Part shown: positions 9,761 to 19,993 of the stretch, piece after piece | Layout: each line of letters begins with the position of its first letter | How positions within the stretch are numbered: position 1 is the stretch's first letter | DNA from: Mycosarcoma maydis | Lineage: Eukaryota; Basidiomycota; Ustilaginomycetes; Ustilaginales | Length of the DNA: 64,000 bases | Assembly: GCF_000328475.2 (NCBI RefSeq) | Contig: NC_026497.1 | Span: forward strand, 186,001 to 250,000 | Direction: 5' to 3' | The notes under the pieces: generated by a model | Database searches by the model: none | Seen by the model: only the letters and a program-made list of their open reading frames with translations | What the model was told of the DNA's origin: nothing | Program-made: the position numbers and the translations under genes

Positions 9761-10267
9761 GTCGAGTTTTGTGACGACACTGCGATGCAAGCGGATGAGC
9801 GTCAAAGTCAGAAAGAGAAGAGTGAGAAAGGGACGAGAATCACGAATTCTGAGTCGTGAGTGGGTCGCGAGTGTGGAGCTGGAATCGTGTATCACGAATC
9901 GTGACTTCTCCGATGTCCGGATTCTTCGACTAAAAGCAACAAGCGTGAAGCGTGAAGCGCGAAGCAACCACGCACGTTCGATATTCATGTCAGTGTTACA
10001 TCGGCTACCGAGGCAACGCTGATTTTCCAGCTTAGAGGAGACGATCACTCCACATCAAACCAACTCCTGCAACGCGTTCTCAGGCGCTGATGTTTGAGAC
10101 CACGCAAGCTCAGTGGAAAGCCGCTTGAGCCACTCTCTTGGTTTCACGTTTTTGCTACCTACAGCACCAACATTAATCTTCATCATCACATCTATCACCA
10201 CTTTCGCAAACACCTCTAAAAGGCATTACCACCATCCGCTAGAAAGCTTCACAACGCACTCCTCATC
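9761..10267. promoter_or_regulatory. Divergent promoter of SF3A2 and proteasome beta-7
   Basis: 507 bp between the two start codons. The half next to SF3A2 contains dispersed motif copies (about 9837-9905). The half next to the proteasome gene is rich in CA/CT, ending in a short pyrimidine- and adenine-rich leader. I see no clear TATA box. Confidence 0.5.
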
Positions 10268-11068
10268 ATGATCAACTTCCACCCAGGCCAGAGCTGGTCC
10301 TCCCAGCCAAACCAGGCATATGTCAACATGGGCACGCCTTCGTTCAGCACGGCAGCTGCTTCATCCTCTTCCGACCCAACATCACACACTTCGCAACCCA
10401 TCGTCACGGGTACGTCAGTGCTCGGTATCAAGTACAAGGATGGAATCATGCTGGCCACCGACACACTTGCCTCGTACGGCTCGCTCGCCCGTTTCATGGA
10501 CATCACTCGAATCTCGCAGTTCGGTCAAAACACGCTGATCGGCGCTAGCGGTGACATGAGCGACTGGCAGTACGTCCAGCACATGCTCAACAAGCTCATC
10601 ACATCCGAAGATGTCGCTGCCGATGGACACAACTTGACACCTACCCAGATCTACGCCTATCTGGCCCGAGTGATGTATCAACGAAGATCGAAGATCAACC
10701 CTCTGTGGAACTCGTTTGTTCTCGGAGGCGTTGACCCCAAGGATGGCACGCCATTCTTAGGCTATGTGGATTTGCTCGGCACTACTTTCACCAGCAGCAC
10801 CATCGCCACTGGATTCGGTCTGCACTTGGCCCAACCGCTATTGCGAAAGATGGTCGAGGGCAGGGAGGACACTTTGACGGAAGCAGAGGCAAAGGAAATT
10901 CTGGAGAACTGCATGAAGGTGTTGTTCTACCGTGATGCGAGATCTTTGAACAGATTCCGTATTGCTAAGGTTACAAGGGATGGATGCGAGATCTCGGAGC
11001 CGTACAGCGTTCCCACCTCTTGGGGCTTTGCTGAAATGCTGCGCGGCTACGGTCCTCAGACTCAATAG
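10268..11068 (+). CDS. PRE4: 20S proteasome subunit beta-7 (PSMB4 / Pre4)
   Basis: 266 residues. It has a short propeptide-like N-terminus (about 45 residues), then QPIVTGTSVLGIKYKDGIML, the hallmark start of the beta-7 mature chain, followed by LASYGSLARF, GASGDMSDWQY and a C-terminal region with LGYVDLLGTTFTSSTIATG. Beta-7 is a non-catalytic beta subunit of the 20S core whose C-terminal extension helps join the half proteasomes, and it supports the post-acidic activity of its neighbour. The residue at the mature N-terminus is not placed as an active Thr1, as expected for this subunit. Length is normal for the family. Confidence 0.96.
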   Translation: MINFHPGQSWSSQPNQAYVNMGTPSFSTAAASSSSDPTSHTSQPIVTGTSVLGIKYKDGIMLATDTLASYGSLARFMDITRISQFGQNTLIGASGDMSDWQYVQHMLNKLITSEDVAADGHNLTPTQIYAYLARVMYQRRSKINPLWNSFVLGGVDPKDGTPFLGYVDLLGTTFTSSTIATGFGLHLAQPLLRKMVEGREDTLTEAEAKEILENCMKVLFYRDARSLNRFRIAKVTRDGCEISEPYSVPTSWGFAEMLRGYGPQTQ

Positions 11069-13357
11069 AGTCGCAGAGCGCTAACTTCAATCGCACCCCA
11101 TCAATTCACCATCTGTTCCGCTTGATGCACTGTACCAATATCTCTGCTTCCCCTCTATGGCACGTTTCTATGTTGTGTGCTTTTTCACCCAAGTCGTTCG
11201 AGCATCACAGTCACAGTGCTGAAGAGAGACTCAATTGGCTCGGCGCTGTGGCGCTCCCGCCTTCCAGCAATCGCCTGCGTTCTGCGGCAACCCATTCTGC
11301 GCACAGCAGTGCAAGTTGACATCCAGTTATCGATCAGACTGTCGCTTTATGGGGGGCGTCGGCTGCTAAAAAATTGAGCTTCCAATGGTAAACTGAGCAA
11401 CTGACAGGTTCTATAGTTGTTGGGTCTCGATCTTTGAAGCGGCCTCACTTCCAGTTTGCCCTGTGATATCTCGAGGCGCAAGAGATGGCGCCACATTCAG
11501 CATGATCTTCGGCAGATCCGTCGTGGAAAAGTGATTCAGGTACCAGCATGTTCGTCGATCGATTCCAAGGTTCACAATCGTCGGATGCTCCGATCTGAAC
11601 CTGCGCCAAAGATGTGCGACTATCAGAAAAGTTCAGATTGTAGCGATAGGTCTAACAAGGATCTGATCAACGCACGATGCACGACGCACTGGCGATGCAC
11701 CTTTCTCTTTTATTCCCAGAACACAGTACGGGTGACGACAAGTTGGGATGGAAACAAGCAGACGATGTTCCTGCACATCGTTGTTCGTCATCGACATGCA
11801 ACCTACTTCAAAGCTCAACACAACTTACAAACTTTGTTTTGAAGGAGAAGTCGAACAGCTCTCTGCGTCGTACAGTGACACACTGGGTAAGATCAACTAG
11901 ACCAAGCTGTACTTACGCGCGATGCGCCCCAGGAGCGCACAGTGGCAATCGTGAATCACGAATGTTGGCGAACATCGACACGAGCTCCAAGTAAACAGTC
12001 ACTTGAAAATATTTCATGCCTTGGCGTCGGTGACTCGGAGGAGTTCCACATCAAGTTTTTACATCACCTTGCTTCTGAAACGGATCATAGGCGTGTAGAT
12101 ACGTGCCGTTATCGAATGGATGCTGTTTCACCTCCCGACCTCTTGACGCGGTCTTGCGGCGTAGATTTCGATATGAAAGCGGTCAAATGGGATCGGAACC
12201 CACCGAAATCTACAATCATAGACAAAGCATATCATCACGGTACGGAAAGTGCACGGCTCGGCGAAAGATTTTACCACGCTAGCTTGCGACCCACCAACCT
12301 GAAACCGTTGAGCTTTATTTGGCCGCGCGCGGCCGGGGGCTGTGCATGTCGAAGCAGAAACCCAACTCGCCAGATGTCAAACCTTGCTAGCTACTGCTGA
12401 TGCGACAGGCGCTTCGCAGTACACAAATCTGACTGCTGTCCAGGTTAGCCACCGGTCTCAGGGCTCGCTTGCGCAACATGGGCCTGATCAGCTTCGTCCA
12501 TGACACTTCGGGCAGCAGCAGACATACCTACTACCATAGACAAGATGAGCCCAACAGCAAAGGTAGCATTACTCGAGCTTGCGAACATATCATAGAGGAG
12601 CCTTCCTCCTGTCTTTCACATCGACCTCAATGCCCTCTATGGCCAGGACATGTCTGCGAGACGCGTGCCCGACATCATCGTGATCGAGGCGGAAAGACCG
12701 AATCAAATTTTGCCTTGTCGACACGCACTCGGAAGTTTCCCGACAGGTTTAGCTGGCGCCTTGATTATCACAGAAGATGCTCTAGGACTCCATGAGGACA
12801 CTAAGGCCCTTCATTTCTCAGCCGAATGCACAACACTGTCGTTTGCATTTCAGCCTCGCTTCGGAGATCTAGCAGGCCTCAGGCAATGTGATCAGTCTGC
12901 CGTCAGGTGGGCGGAATGGAGACGGACGTCCCGTCTCATCAGTTCATGCTTCCAATTGACTGACACCATCCTGGAGTTGTCTACCTTTTGGCACCGTCAC
13001 CCACCAGGTCATTTCCCTCTGTGTAGCTGCAAACGTAAACAGCGCCATTGCCACCGGTGGGCTGCTTACCCGCCTTGTCTTCTGCAACCGTTTTCGCAAC
13101 CAGCCTGCCATTTCCAGCTTCATCGGCCCACCCGGACAGCCACTGGCTCTGTTTTGCTGCGATGCCGACGGGACAGATGCGCGATTTTGGCCTCTACTGC
13201 TACGCGAAACGCGAGAGACAGGTCGGATATAAGCAACTCGAGTCCCACGACTCCTCCTCTCGTATCTACCCAGCCTTCTGTCCCTAGCTTCCAATCCTTA
13301 TCCAACCTACTCGCTCCGCAGCTTGAGCGTATCCTCAGCCGTTGCGGTCTTTACAAT
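11069..13357. other. Long intergenic region upstream of the multicopper oxidase
   Basis: About 2.3 kb without a supportable gene, the second largest gap. The frame of the oxidase stays open back to 12650, and other short frames exist, but none resembles a protein family and all lack typical codon balance. It holds a GC-rich palindromic patch (CCGCGCGCGGCC near 12322) and one dispersed repeat (about 11949-11962). Long upstream regions are common for regulated secreted enzymes in fungi, so this is most likely promoter. Confidence 0.4.
13227..13233 (+). promoter_or_regulatory. TATA-like element of the multicopper oxidase
   Basis: The sequence GATATAAG lies about 125 bp before the oxidase ATG, a plausible spacing for a TATA box with a short leader. 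This fits a strongly inducible gene, but the transcription start is unknown. Confidence 0.35.
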
Positions 13358-15490
13358 ATGAGGCTTTCTTTGGTTTCATTGGCTCTGCTAGGGCTGGCCG
13401 CAAACCATGCTTTAGCTTTTCCCGCCTCACTCGGTGACGTCAAACGTAATACTGACCACGCGCCATACTTTGATACTGACAAGAGCGCGCTCGATCCGGA
13501 CCTAACGCTCGGACCAGACATGTTGGGAAGCGATGATGTCGACGAATTTGTGCGTCGCATCGATCAGGTCCTCCAGAGCTACGAACCGGATCTGTCATCG
13601 TTTGGTCTCGGTCCGGTGCCCGGTTTCTGGCCAGGTCATCGTCATGGCGATGCACACAATCATGGACCACCTCATGCACATGAGGATGGTCACAAGGACC
13701 AGGGCCATCAAGTTCCCGGATCTCGCCCCATTAATGGCAAGCCCCCTAAAGACACCTGCAAGCCCAAACCCCCAAGCGGCGTTTCGCACAAGTGTGAAAA
13801 ACGAGACTTTACCCCACAGACGCGCGAGTTCGACTGGACCATCACCTACGGTCATTCTGCTCCGGACGGCTTTCTCAAGAAACGTATCCTGGTCAACGGG
13901 CAGTCACCCGGACCTCTGATCGAAGCGAATGAAGGCGACACCATCGTTGTCAAGGTCAGAAATTTGCTCGACCAAGGCACCTCGATCCATTGGCACGGCA
14001 TGTTCCAAAACAGTACGCCCTTCATGGACGGTATTGCCGGATTTTCGCAGTGTCCAATCCCTCCGCGTGGCCATCTCACGTATCGCTTCAAGATTGAGGG
14101 TCAGTACGGCTCTTACTGGTGGCACAGCCATTCCAAGATGCAATACACCGACGGTCTTTACGGCGGCTTGATCGTCCACTCCAAGAGAGACCCTTATCAG
14201 AAATGTCGAGACTATGACGACGAGCGTGTGTTTTTGTTCGCCGACAACTACCACGACTTTGCCGACTACATTGTCCAGCAGCTACTTTCGGCGAATGGCT
14301 ACAATGGAACGGCGGCAGCACCGTCGCCCCAGTCTGGTCTCATCAATGGAGCAGGTCAGTTTAACTGTGCTGCTTTGGCACATGCTAAGGGGAAGCAGCC
14401 AGGTATGCCAACCAGATGCACCCAACTACCCACGCCGACGATGGACGTCGAGCCCAACAAGAAATACCGCTTCCGTTTCATCAACACCGGTTCGCACGCT
14501 CAGCACATCATCTCGATCGACAACCATGAGTTGGAGGTGATCGCCGCAGATGGTACGCCGGTCAAACCGCATAAAGTGCACCGTGTACCGATTCACAATG
14601 GTCAGAGGCACGATGTATTTGTTGACACAAACCAAGGTAGCGATGGCGACAGCTTCTTGCTGCGTTCAGCGATGATGACGGCTTGCTTCTCGTTTGTCGA
14701 TCCACTGCTTGACCCTGTTGCCAACCTTACGTTGCAGTACAGGTTGCCTGGTAGTAAGATCGCTCCGAAGCGGCCAGTGCCGCACGATTGGAAGGATGCG
14801 ATGGGCAGCCAGTGTCAAGACCTGAAGGATTCCGAGCTTGTTCCAGCTATCGACACGTCGGTTCCACCGAACCACAATCTGGGCTCGCTCGGCATCTTCA
14901 ACTCGCAGTTCGGTAACCTGCAGTTGGCCAACGGTACTACGCTCGGTCGGTTCTTTGTCGACAATGTTACGCAGACCAACTACGTCAACAAGCCGTACCT
15001 CGAAGTGACGCACGCGGGCGGGCAGATCAACTCGTCCACTGTCGCCTCACTGCTCATCCCGGACGATGTATGGGTTGCAGATATCGTCATCAACAACGAG
15101 GACAGCTTCCTGGACCATCCATTTCACCTCCACGCTACTGACATGCACATCGTCGCGCGTGGATCTGGATCTATGACGCAGGCGCAGTGGATAGCTTTGA
15201 ACCAGAACGCACAGCCTCAAAATGGCAATGCGAGCGCGTTGAATTTGAAGAATCCGCTGAGGAGAGATACAATCACGGTGCCGCGCTCAAGTTTTGTGGT
15301 GGTTCGGATCATCCCGGATCTACCGGGTGTTTGGGCGATGCACTGTCACATTGCGATGCATGTGGCCGAGGGATTGATGGCGGCGATTGCGATTCATCCG
15401 CACAAGATCCGAGAGTTGAAGTTCAGTCAGGAGGTGTTGGATCTGTGCTTGGTCTCGCGCGCCGCACTGAACGAGGTCGAGCCGGCGTAG
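13358..15490 (+). CDS. Secreted multicopper oxidase (laccase-like) with His-rich N-terminus
   Basis: 710 residues from the ATG at 13358, chosen because it begins a classic signal peptide (MRLSLVSLALLGLAANHALA) and lies behind a TATA-like element; the longer upstream frame has no family similarity. All four copper-ligand motifs are visible: HWHG at 211-214, WWHSHS with His256 and His258, HPFHLH at 587-592, and HCHIAMH at 662-668. The axial position ten residues after Cys663 is Leu673, as in laccases of medium to high potential. There is no C-terminal membrane anchor, which argues against an Fet3-type iron-uptake oxidase. Between signal peptide and first cupredoxin domain lies an unusual stretch of about 150 residues holding eight His in 24 residues (94-117) and a Pro/Lys/Cys-rich part. 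It probably oxidises phenols or metals outside the cell; the substrate cannot be read from sequence. Confidence 0.92.
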   Translation: MRLSLVSLALLGLAANHALAFPASLGDVKRNTDHAPYFDTDKSALDPDLTLGPDMLGSDDVDEFVRRIDQVLQSYEPDLSSFGLGPVPGFWPGHRHGDAHNHGPPHAHEDGHKDQGHQVPGSRPINGKPPKDTCKPKPPSGVSHKCEKRDFTPQTREFDWTITYGHSAPDGFLKKRILVNGQSPGPLIEANEGDTIVVKVRNLLDQGTSIHWHGMFQNSTPFMDGIAGFSQCPIPPRGHLTYRFKIEGQYGSYWWHSHSKMQYTDGLYGGLIVHSKRDPYQKCRDYDDERVFLFADNYHDFADYIVQQLLSANGYNGTAAAPSPQSGLINGAGQFNCAALAHAKGKQPGMPTRCTQLPTPTMDVEPNKKYRFRFINTGSHAQHIISIDNHELEVIAADGTPVKPHKVHRVPIHNGQRHDVFVDTNQGSDGDSFLLRSAMMTACFSFVDPLLDPVANLTLQYRLPGSKIAPKRPVPHDWKDAMGSQCQDLKDSELVPAIDTSVPPNHNLGSLGIFNSQFGNLQLANGTTLGRFFVDNVTQTNYVNKPYLEVTHAGGQINSSTVASLLIPDDVWVADIVINNEDSFLDHPFHLHATDMHIVARGSGSMTQAQWIALNQNAQPQNGNASALNLKNPLRRDTITVPRSSFVVVRIIPDLPGVWAMHCHIAMHVAEGLMAAIAIHPHKIRELKFSQEVLDLCLVSRAALNEVEPA

Positions 15491-15877
15491 ATTTGCCAAG
15501 ACACGCTGCTGAGGTGTAAAGGTTGCAGGTTTCTTCTGTTTCGCATTCGTGATTCGAATTCCGTGTCGTCTTGGTCAAAATGCTTCTCTGTTCGACTCAT
15601 TCACGATTGGCATGCTCTTTTCACGGACATTCAGACGTTACGATCGTCCCATCGACTGATTTTTGTCCTGTCAACGTCGGCTGGTCGAAGTAAATCCGAC
15701 AGGTCGTTTGTAAACGGTCGACTACAAGGCAGTGCAGTTGATTGATTGTATCTACTGAGCTTGAGCGATGGCAGGGTGTGATTTGGGAAGAAGTGGGAAT
15801 GCATTGCGTGCAAGGATGAAAAGAAAAGGGTACAAGTACATGTGTTTTGACAAGGATCGGGAGGGAAAAGGGGAACC
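15491..15877. other. Convergent 3' region between multicopper oxidase and CSL factor
   Basis: 387 bp between two stop codons, with dispersed motif copies around 15543-15606. It probably holds both transcripts' 3' UTRs; no other element is seen. Confidence 0.4.
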
Positions 15878-18800
15878 TCAAATGATTCTTACGCTCCAAG
15901 CGCCATCGTTGGGAGGGCCGGCTAGGTCGCCCAAGCCGAAACCGAGCTGTTTGAGGACGTCAGCAGTGGTGTCGTGACCGGTCGCCTTCATGAGTTGTAC
16001 GAGGTCTTCGCAGACGATGTGACGGCCGGAATGGTAGGCGGTGCCATCGGAGTCATTGACAAAGATGAGTGGGAGGAGGACGTGCGGAGGGATGGGAGCC
16101 GAGGTGGGAGACGAGCGTCTTGCTGTGAGCGCGACTTTGATCATCTCACGAATGGCCGGGAGCGTCACGGTGATGTAGGTTTCGGGATCGGTCGAGGTCG
16201 AGGTCGAGGTCGAGGTCGAGGTAGAGGGAGCGTTGGTGGAGTGAGATACTTTGAGTGGGCCCAAGCTGCCGGCCCAGACGTCGAGGGGGATTGGGTCCGA
16301 GGTGATGGCGGCAGGGACGATAAAGTTGGTTACGGTGGTGACCAGAGTGTGTCTGGTTTGGTCGTAGATGGGCATGGATGTGATCAGTGGGAACGGCGTC
16401 ATAGGCACCTCACACGGCCCCTCGTCCTTGGACGCCTGAGTAGCACTTGTATCAAAGTAGGAATACTCGAATCGCGAAACGCCAATGACGGTCCACACAA
16501 ACGCATCGTCCACTTCGTCCACCAGCTTGATTCCCGGTGCATTCTCCTTGGGCACGGCCACCGTCTTGGGTGTTGCGTAGACGACTGAATTGGTCTCGCC
16601 CGTATGGTGCTTGTCTGATGTATGGGCAGGAAGCTGGCCCACGCCCAGCGCTTCTTCGTGCGTCTGTGCAAATGCAACTGCCAGAGACTGTTGTCCGACC
16701 TTTTCCGGCGAAATGTGCATCCATCCACCAGGGACCATACCACAGAGGTAGCTGCGTGGGGTGGAGAAGTTGGACTCGAGATGCTCGGAATCGCCAAATA
16801 CGGTTTCGCTATCGTTGCTGGGCACGAAGCGCATCAAAGCTACCTTTTGCATTTGTCCAACGGGACCAAACAGGTTGAGATCATCCTTTTCCTTGGTTTC
16901 CGATCCAACGTTGGCGCTCGTCGAAGTCGCGCCTGTGGGGGCGGAGCTGACAGCCGTCTCACCACCATCGATCTTGATGGCCGACTGAACACTGCTCCCT
17001 GGCTTCTCTATGTGATTGCTTGTCGATGCACCAGCTCCAAGAGACGTAGAAGGATTGGCGTGGGAGACCGACTTGCTGACAGTAGCCAGCTTGTCACGCA
17101 AAGCTGGATCGATCGGGACTCTACGAGACTTGTTGCCCGTGCCTGCTTTTAAGAGTACAGACGGCGGATCCAACTGCGGAAGCTGCACCTGGCCTTTATC
17201 CACTTTGCACACGACGAGCGGGTCACTACTAAAACCCGTATTGACGTCGGTCAGGACGATGGTTGAACCGTACGTGACGCTGTCCGCTTCGGCTCCGGCA
17301 AGCTCGGCAAGCGGAGGTCGTGAAATGAGCGTGATGCGATAGGTGGACCAGTCTCCATTGTGAACAGTGAGATCGCCTCCATTGCTGCTGCGCATGTACT
17401 TTGTTCGAGCCGTCTGAGAATTGATGCGGTTGTAAAGCGAAATCATGGAGCCGTTCTTTACTTGATTCAGCTCGCCTCTTGGCTTGGCCGTCTTCTTGGA
17501 GGATTTCGAGATGATGGTGACAGGTGCCGACTCAAATGAAGCCCACGCCAACTCCTTGGGCAGTCGCGAGAGCACTTCGGAACCATTTTCAATTGGCTCG
17601 TTGGCAGGGCTTCCGATACTCATGGCAGGTGAAAGAGCGTCGGCAGCCCGTGACTTTTTGAGCGGGCTGAAGATGGGCAGATGCGGCTCTAGTCCTGAAG
17701 GGCGCAGAAGATTAAGTTGTAGGCGGAACGATTTAGACCGACCGGTAGGTGTCACGTAGAGCGAGCGCATCTTTGTTTCCAGGCGGCCGTCGAGCACTGC
17801 AACATTCTCGTTGGAGAAATATTCATCCGTGTCACCACGAACGACAAGACTGACACGGCACTGATCTTCTTCGGGGTCTTCCGAGCTGAGTGGAGTGAGT
17901 AGCGTAGCAGCACCATGCTCTGCGTAACGCCGCAAGGGACCAGTGATGCTGATGATGGGTGGGGGGTTGAAGAAGCGCTTCTCGGATCCGTAGCTCTTCT
18001 GCGCTACCGAGGCATGTGAGCATCGGATGGTGGTCATCTTAGTCTTTGAAGGATCTGCTGCCGGTATCGGACCAGTGACCGAATTCGGTTTGGTCAAGGT
18101 ATCTATGCTGGCAATGTATTCGGAGAGGGCCTTCTCGACTCTGCTGCGGCGCTCCATTGGGCCGATCTCGCGGTACTTTCGCTTTCCGAGCACCTTTTTG
18201 GGCTTCTTGACGACCTTGGGTTGCTTTTGCGGCGACGGCTTGGACTTGACAGTGCTCTCCTCTGCTTGTTTCGCTTTTGCTGCATCCGTGTCTGTGGCAG
18301 CTTCGGTAGCGAGGCTGGAAGAGACACGTGCCTGAAGACTGGCCATGAACTGCTCCAGACTGGCTGTGAGTGCATCGTCGCCAACCGAGCTGGCTTTCGG
18401 TTCGGTCTCGGTGGTCGCAGTGGGAATAGAAGCATCCTGCACGCCGTTTGAGATAGTGAATTCGTGCTGCTGCTGGTTCACAGATTCTTGTGGAAAAAGA
18501 TTGGCTTCTCGGAGCAGTTTATCGACGAAATTTTGAGCGGCACTGTCAGCGGAGGTAGAGGATGGCTCAGATTCGGAAGTGATGGATGCTGTTTGAGTGG
18601 CCGCATCGGGGATAGACTGGGACGCGGATTGTGCAAGGACATCCTGTGTCGGTGGTGGTGCAGGTGAGCCGGGCTGCGGCGTGGGCATGAGCGAAGCGAT
18701 GAGCGTCTCGAACGAGGCAATGTCCTCGGCTGTAGCGGGCGTGCCGTTGGCTTGTGTGGGCGTATCGTAGGGGCTGTTGACGATCGAGTCTTGCCTTGGC

Positions 18801-19162
18801 GTATGCTGTGGCTCTGCAGAAGACGGACGAAGCTGATTGGCAAGCCCTGCAGTGAATGCCTGGATCTGTTCTTCCAACGACGGCTCATGCTCGCCCGTCT
18901 TGTCTTGTGCTGTAGCGGCGGGGAGAAAGCTGACTAAATTGGACGTGTCGAGTGATGGAATGCCGTCCATGATGGTGAGATCCGGAGACGGACGATCTTC
19001 CGAAGTGTCAAATCCACTGGTGCGGTTTTGATGCGTATTATCACCCGTGTCCGCTGGCTGAGGCTCTCCGGACTCGAGTCCGGACTTGGAGCTGCTTTGA
19101 TCTGGTGGGTTGGCGGCTGCGCTAGAGGCACCAGCCGAGTCTATCGACTCGCCCGCCTCCAT
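15878..19162 (-). CDS. CSL (CBF1/RBP-Jkappa/Su(H)/Lag-1) family transcription factor
   Basis: 1094 residues, one exon. After a disordered Ser/Thr/Gln/Pro-rich N-terminus of about 370 residues with a basic patch (KKPKKVLGKRKYREIGP) comes the DNA-binding core: CSHASVAQKSYGSEKRFF from about residue 381 (RHR-N, the DNA-contact segment) and SLYNRINSQTARTKYM near 570 (beta-trefoil). The C-terminal Rel-like part includes an ITVTLPAIREM strand region near 985-1005. CSL proteins bind GTGGGAA-type sites. In animals they end the Notch pathway; fungi have no Notch, and fission yeast Cbf11/Cbf12 control cell adhesion, lipid metabolism and cell division. The extended N-terminus and loops suggest the longer fungal class. 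A (Ser-Thr)n run is encoded by a GAGGTC hexamer array at about 16190-16224. It is head to head with SUMO. Confidence 0.9.
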   Translation of the reverse strand: MEAGESIDSAGASSAAANPPDQSSSKSGLESGEPQPADTGDNTHQNRTSGFDTSEDRPSPDLTIMDGIPSLDTSNLVSFLPAATAQDKTGEHEPSLEEQIQAFTAGLANQLRPSSAEPQHTPRQDSIVNSPYDTPTQANGTPATAEDIASFETLIASLMPTPQPGSPAPPPTQDVLAQSASQSIPDAATQTASITSESEPSSTSADSAAQNFVDKLLREANLFPQESVNQQQHEFTISNGVQDASIPTATTETEPKASSVGDDALTASLEQFMASLQARVSSSLATEAATDTDAAKAKQAEESTVKSKPSPQKQPKVVKKPKKVLGKRKYREIGPMERRSRVEKALSEYIASIDTLTKPNSVTGPIPAADPSKTKMTTIRCSHASVAQKSYGSEKRFFNPPPIISITGPLRRYAEHGAATLLTPLSSEDPEEDQCRVSLVVRGDTDEYFSNENVAVLDGRLETKMRSLYVTPTGRSKSFRLQLNLLRPSGLEPHLPIFSPLKKSRAADALSPAMSIGSPANEPIENGSEVLSRLPKELAWASFESAPVTIISKSSKKTAKPRGELNQVKNGSMISLYNRINSQTARTKYMRSSNGGDLTVHNGDWSTYRITLISRPPLAELAGAEADSVTYGSTIVLTDVNTGFSSDPLVVCKVDKGQVQLPQLDPPSVLLKAGTGNKSRRVPIDPALRDKLATVSKSVSHANPSTSLGAGASTSNHIEKPGSSVQSAIKIDGGETAVSSAPTGATSTSANVGSETKEKDDLNLFGPVGQMQKVALMRFVPSNDSETVFGDSEHLESNFSTPRSYLCGMVPGGWMHISPEKVGQQSLAVAFAQTHEEALGVGQLPAHTSDKHHTGETNSVVYATPKTVAVPKENAPGIKLVDEVDDAFVWTVIGVSRFEYSYFDTSATQASKDEGPCEVPMTPFPLITSMPIYDQTRHTLVTTVTNFIVPAAITSDPIPLDVWAGSLGPLKVSHSTNAPSTSTSTSTSTSTDPETYITVTLPAIREMIKVALTARRSSPTSAPIPPHVLLPLIFVNDSDGTAYHSGRHIVCEDLVQLMKATGHDTTADVLKQLGFGLGDLAGPPNDGAWSVRII
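16190..16224. repeat. GAGGTC hexanucleotide microsatellite within CSL gene
   Basis: Nearly perfect tandem GAGGTC units that on the minus strand encode alternating Ser and Thr in a loop of the CSL protein. Length polymorphism here would keep the frame. Confidence 0.7.
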
Positions 19163-19993
19163 TCTTTCGATGCTACGCGCTTGCTGCTTGGCTCGATCCG
19201 GTGCGCATTCGCTCGAGTGAGTCGCTGAAGAGGTATGGATGGAGGGTCGAGGAAATAAGCCGCTGGATCGCTACCAATGTCGCTACTGTAGGCGCGAATG
19301 TGATACTGCGTACGCTTCAACAGCACCGTGTAGATCTGTGTTTCTTGTCGGTGTGTGGGATGACGCGGAGTTGTGAGTGTGCAACGGGGGAATGACTTGC
19401 AGTCTGATGGAAGCGTTGCTGGTCGTGGTGAGTTTCAGGGTTCTGACTTGGTTTTGACAACTAAGTTAAGAAGATCCAAAAACTTTGAGGCAAGAATTCA
19501 AGGCAGCACACCACGGACCACTTTTTGTACCTCCGTGAAGAGGAAATAACAAGTCGTGAGTTACGATTCTTGAAAATAACACCAAAAAGGCTGAACAAAA
19601 TCCACGAGATAAATCAACCACAAAAAAAGAACAGAACAGAACAGAACAAAAGTTGGTGCGATCCTCTGTGCTCCTCCACTCTAAACTTGCACAGATTGGC
19701 GCACGCGTTGACACTCGTGACTCGGTTCCGAGCGCTGTTTTGTGGTACAGAAGAGAGAGAAAAGATAGTCGTGAGTAGCTGAGTTGAGTTGGCACGTCTT
19801 GATCCAGTCAATTTCTGTATGCACAACGCGACTTTGTTTGTCGAGTAGGCTTGCCACAAAGATTGACACGCGAACGTCACACTCTGTGGCTGCTCCTCTT
19901 GTTTCCACATCCTATTCTGCATTCTCTCTCGTCCTCGCGCTGTGTATACACCTTCACGCTTCCAGTCCATACCACACGGAATCTCGCATCAAG
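19163..19993. promoter_or_regulatory. Divergent promoter of CSL factor and SUMO
   Basis: 831 bp between the start codons. It contains an A-rich run (about 19600-19650) and a pyrimidine-rich leader next to the SUMO ATG. No other gene is supported. Confidence 0.45.

Noticed and set aside
12650..13357. A 236-codon upstream extension of the multicopper oxidase
   Set aside because: It shows no family similarity, and it would bury the clear signal peptide that starts at 13358; a TATA-like element lies inside it.
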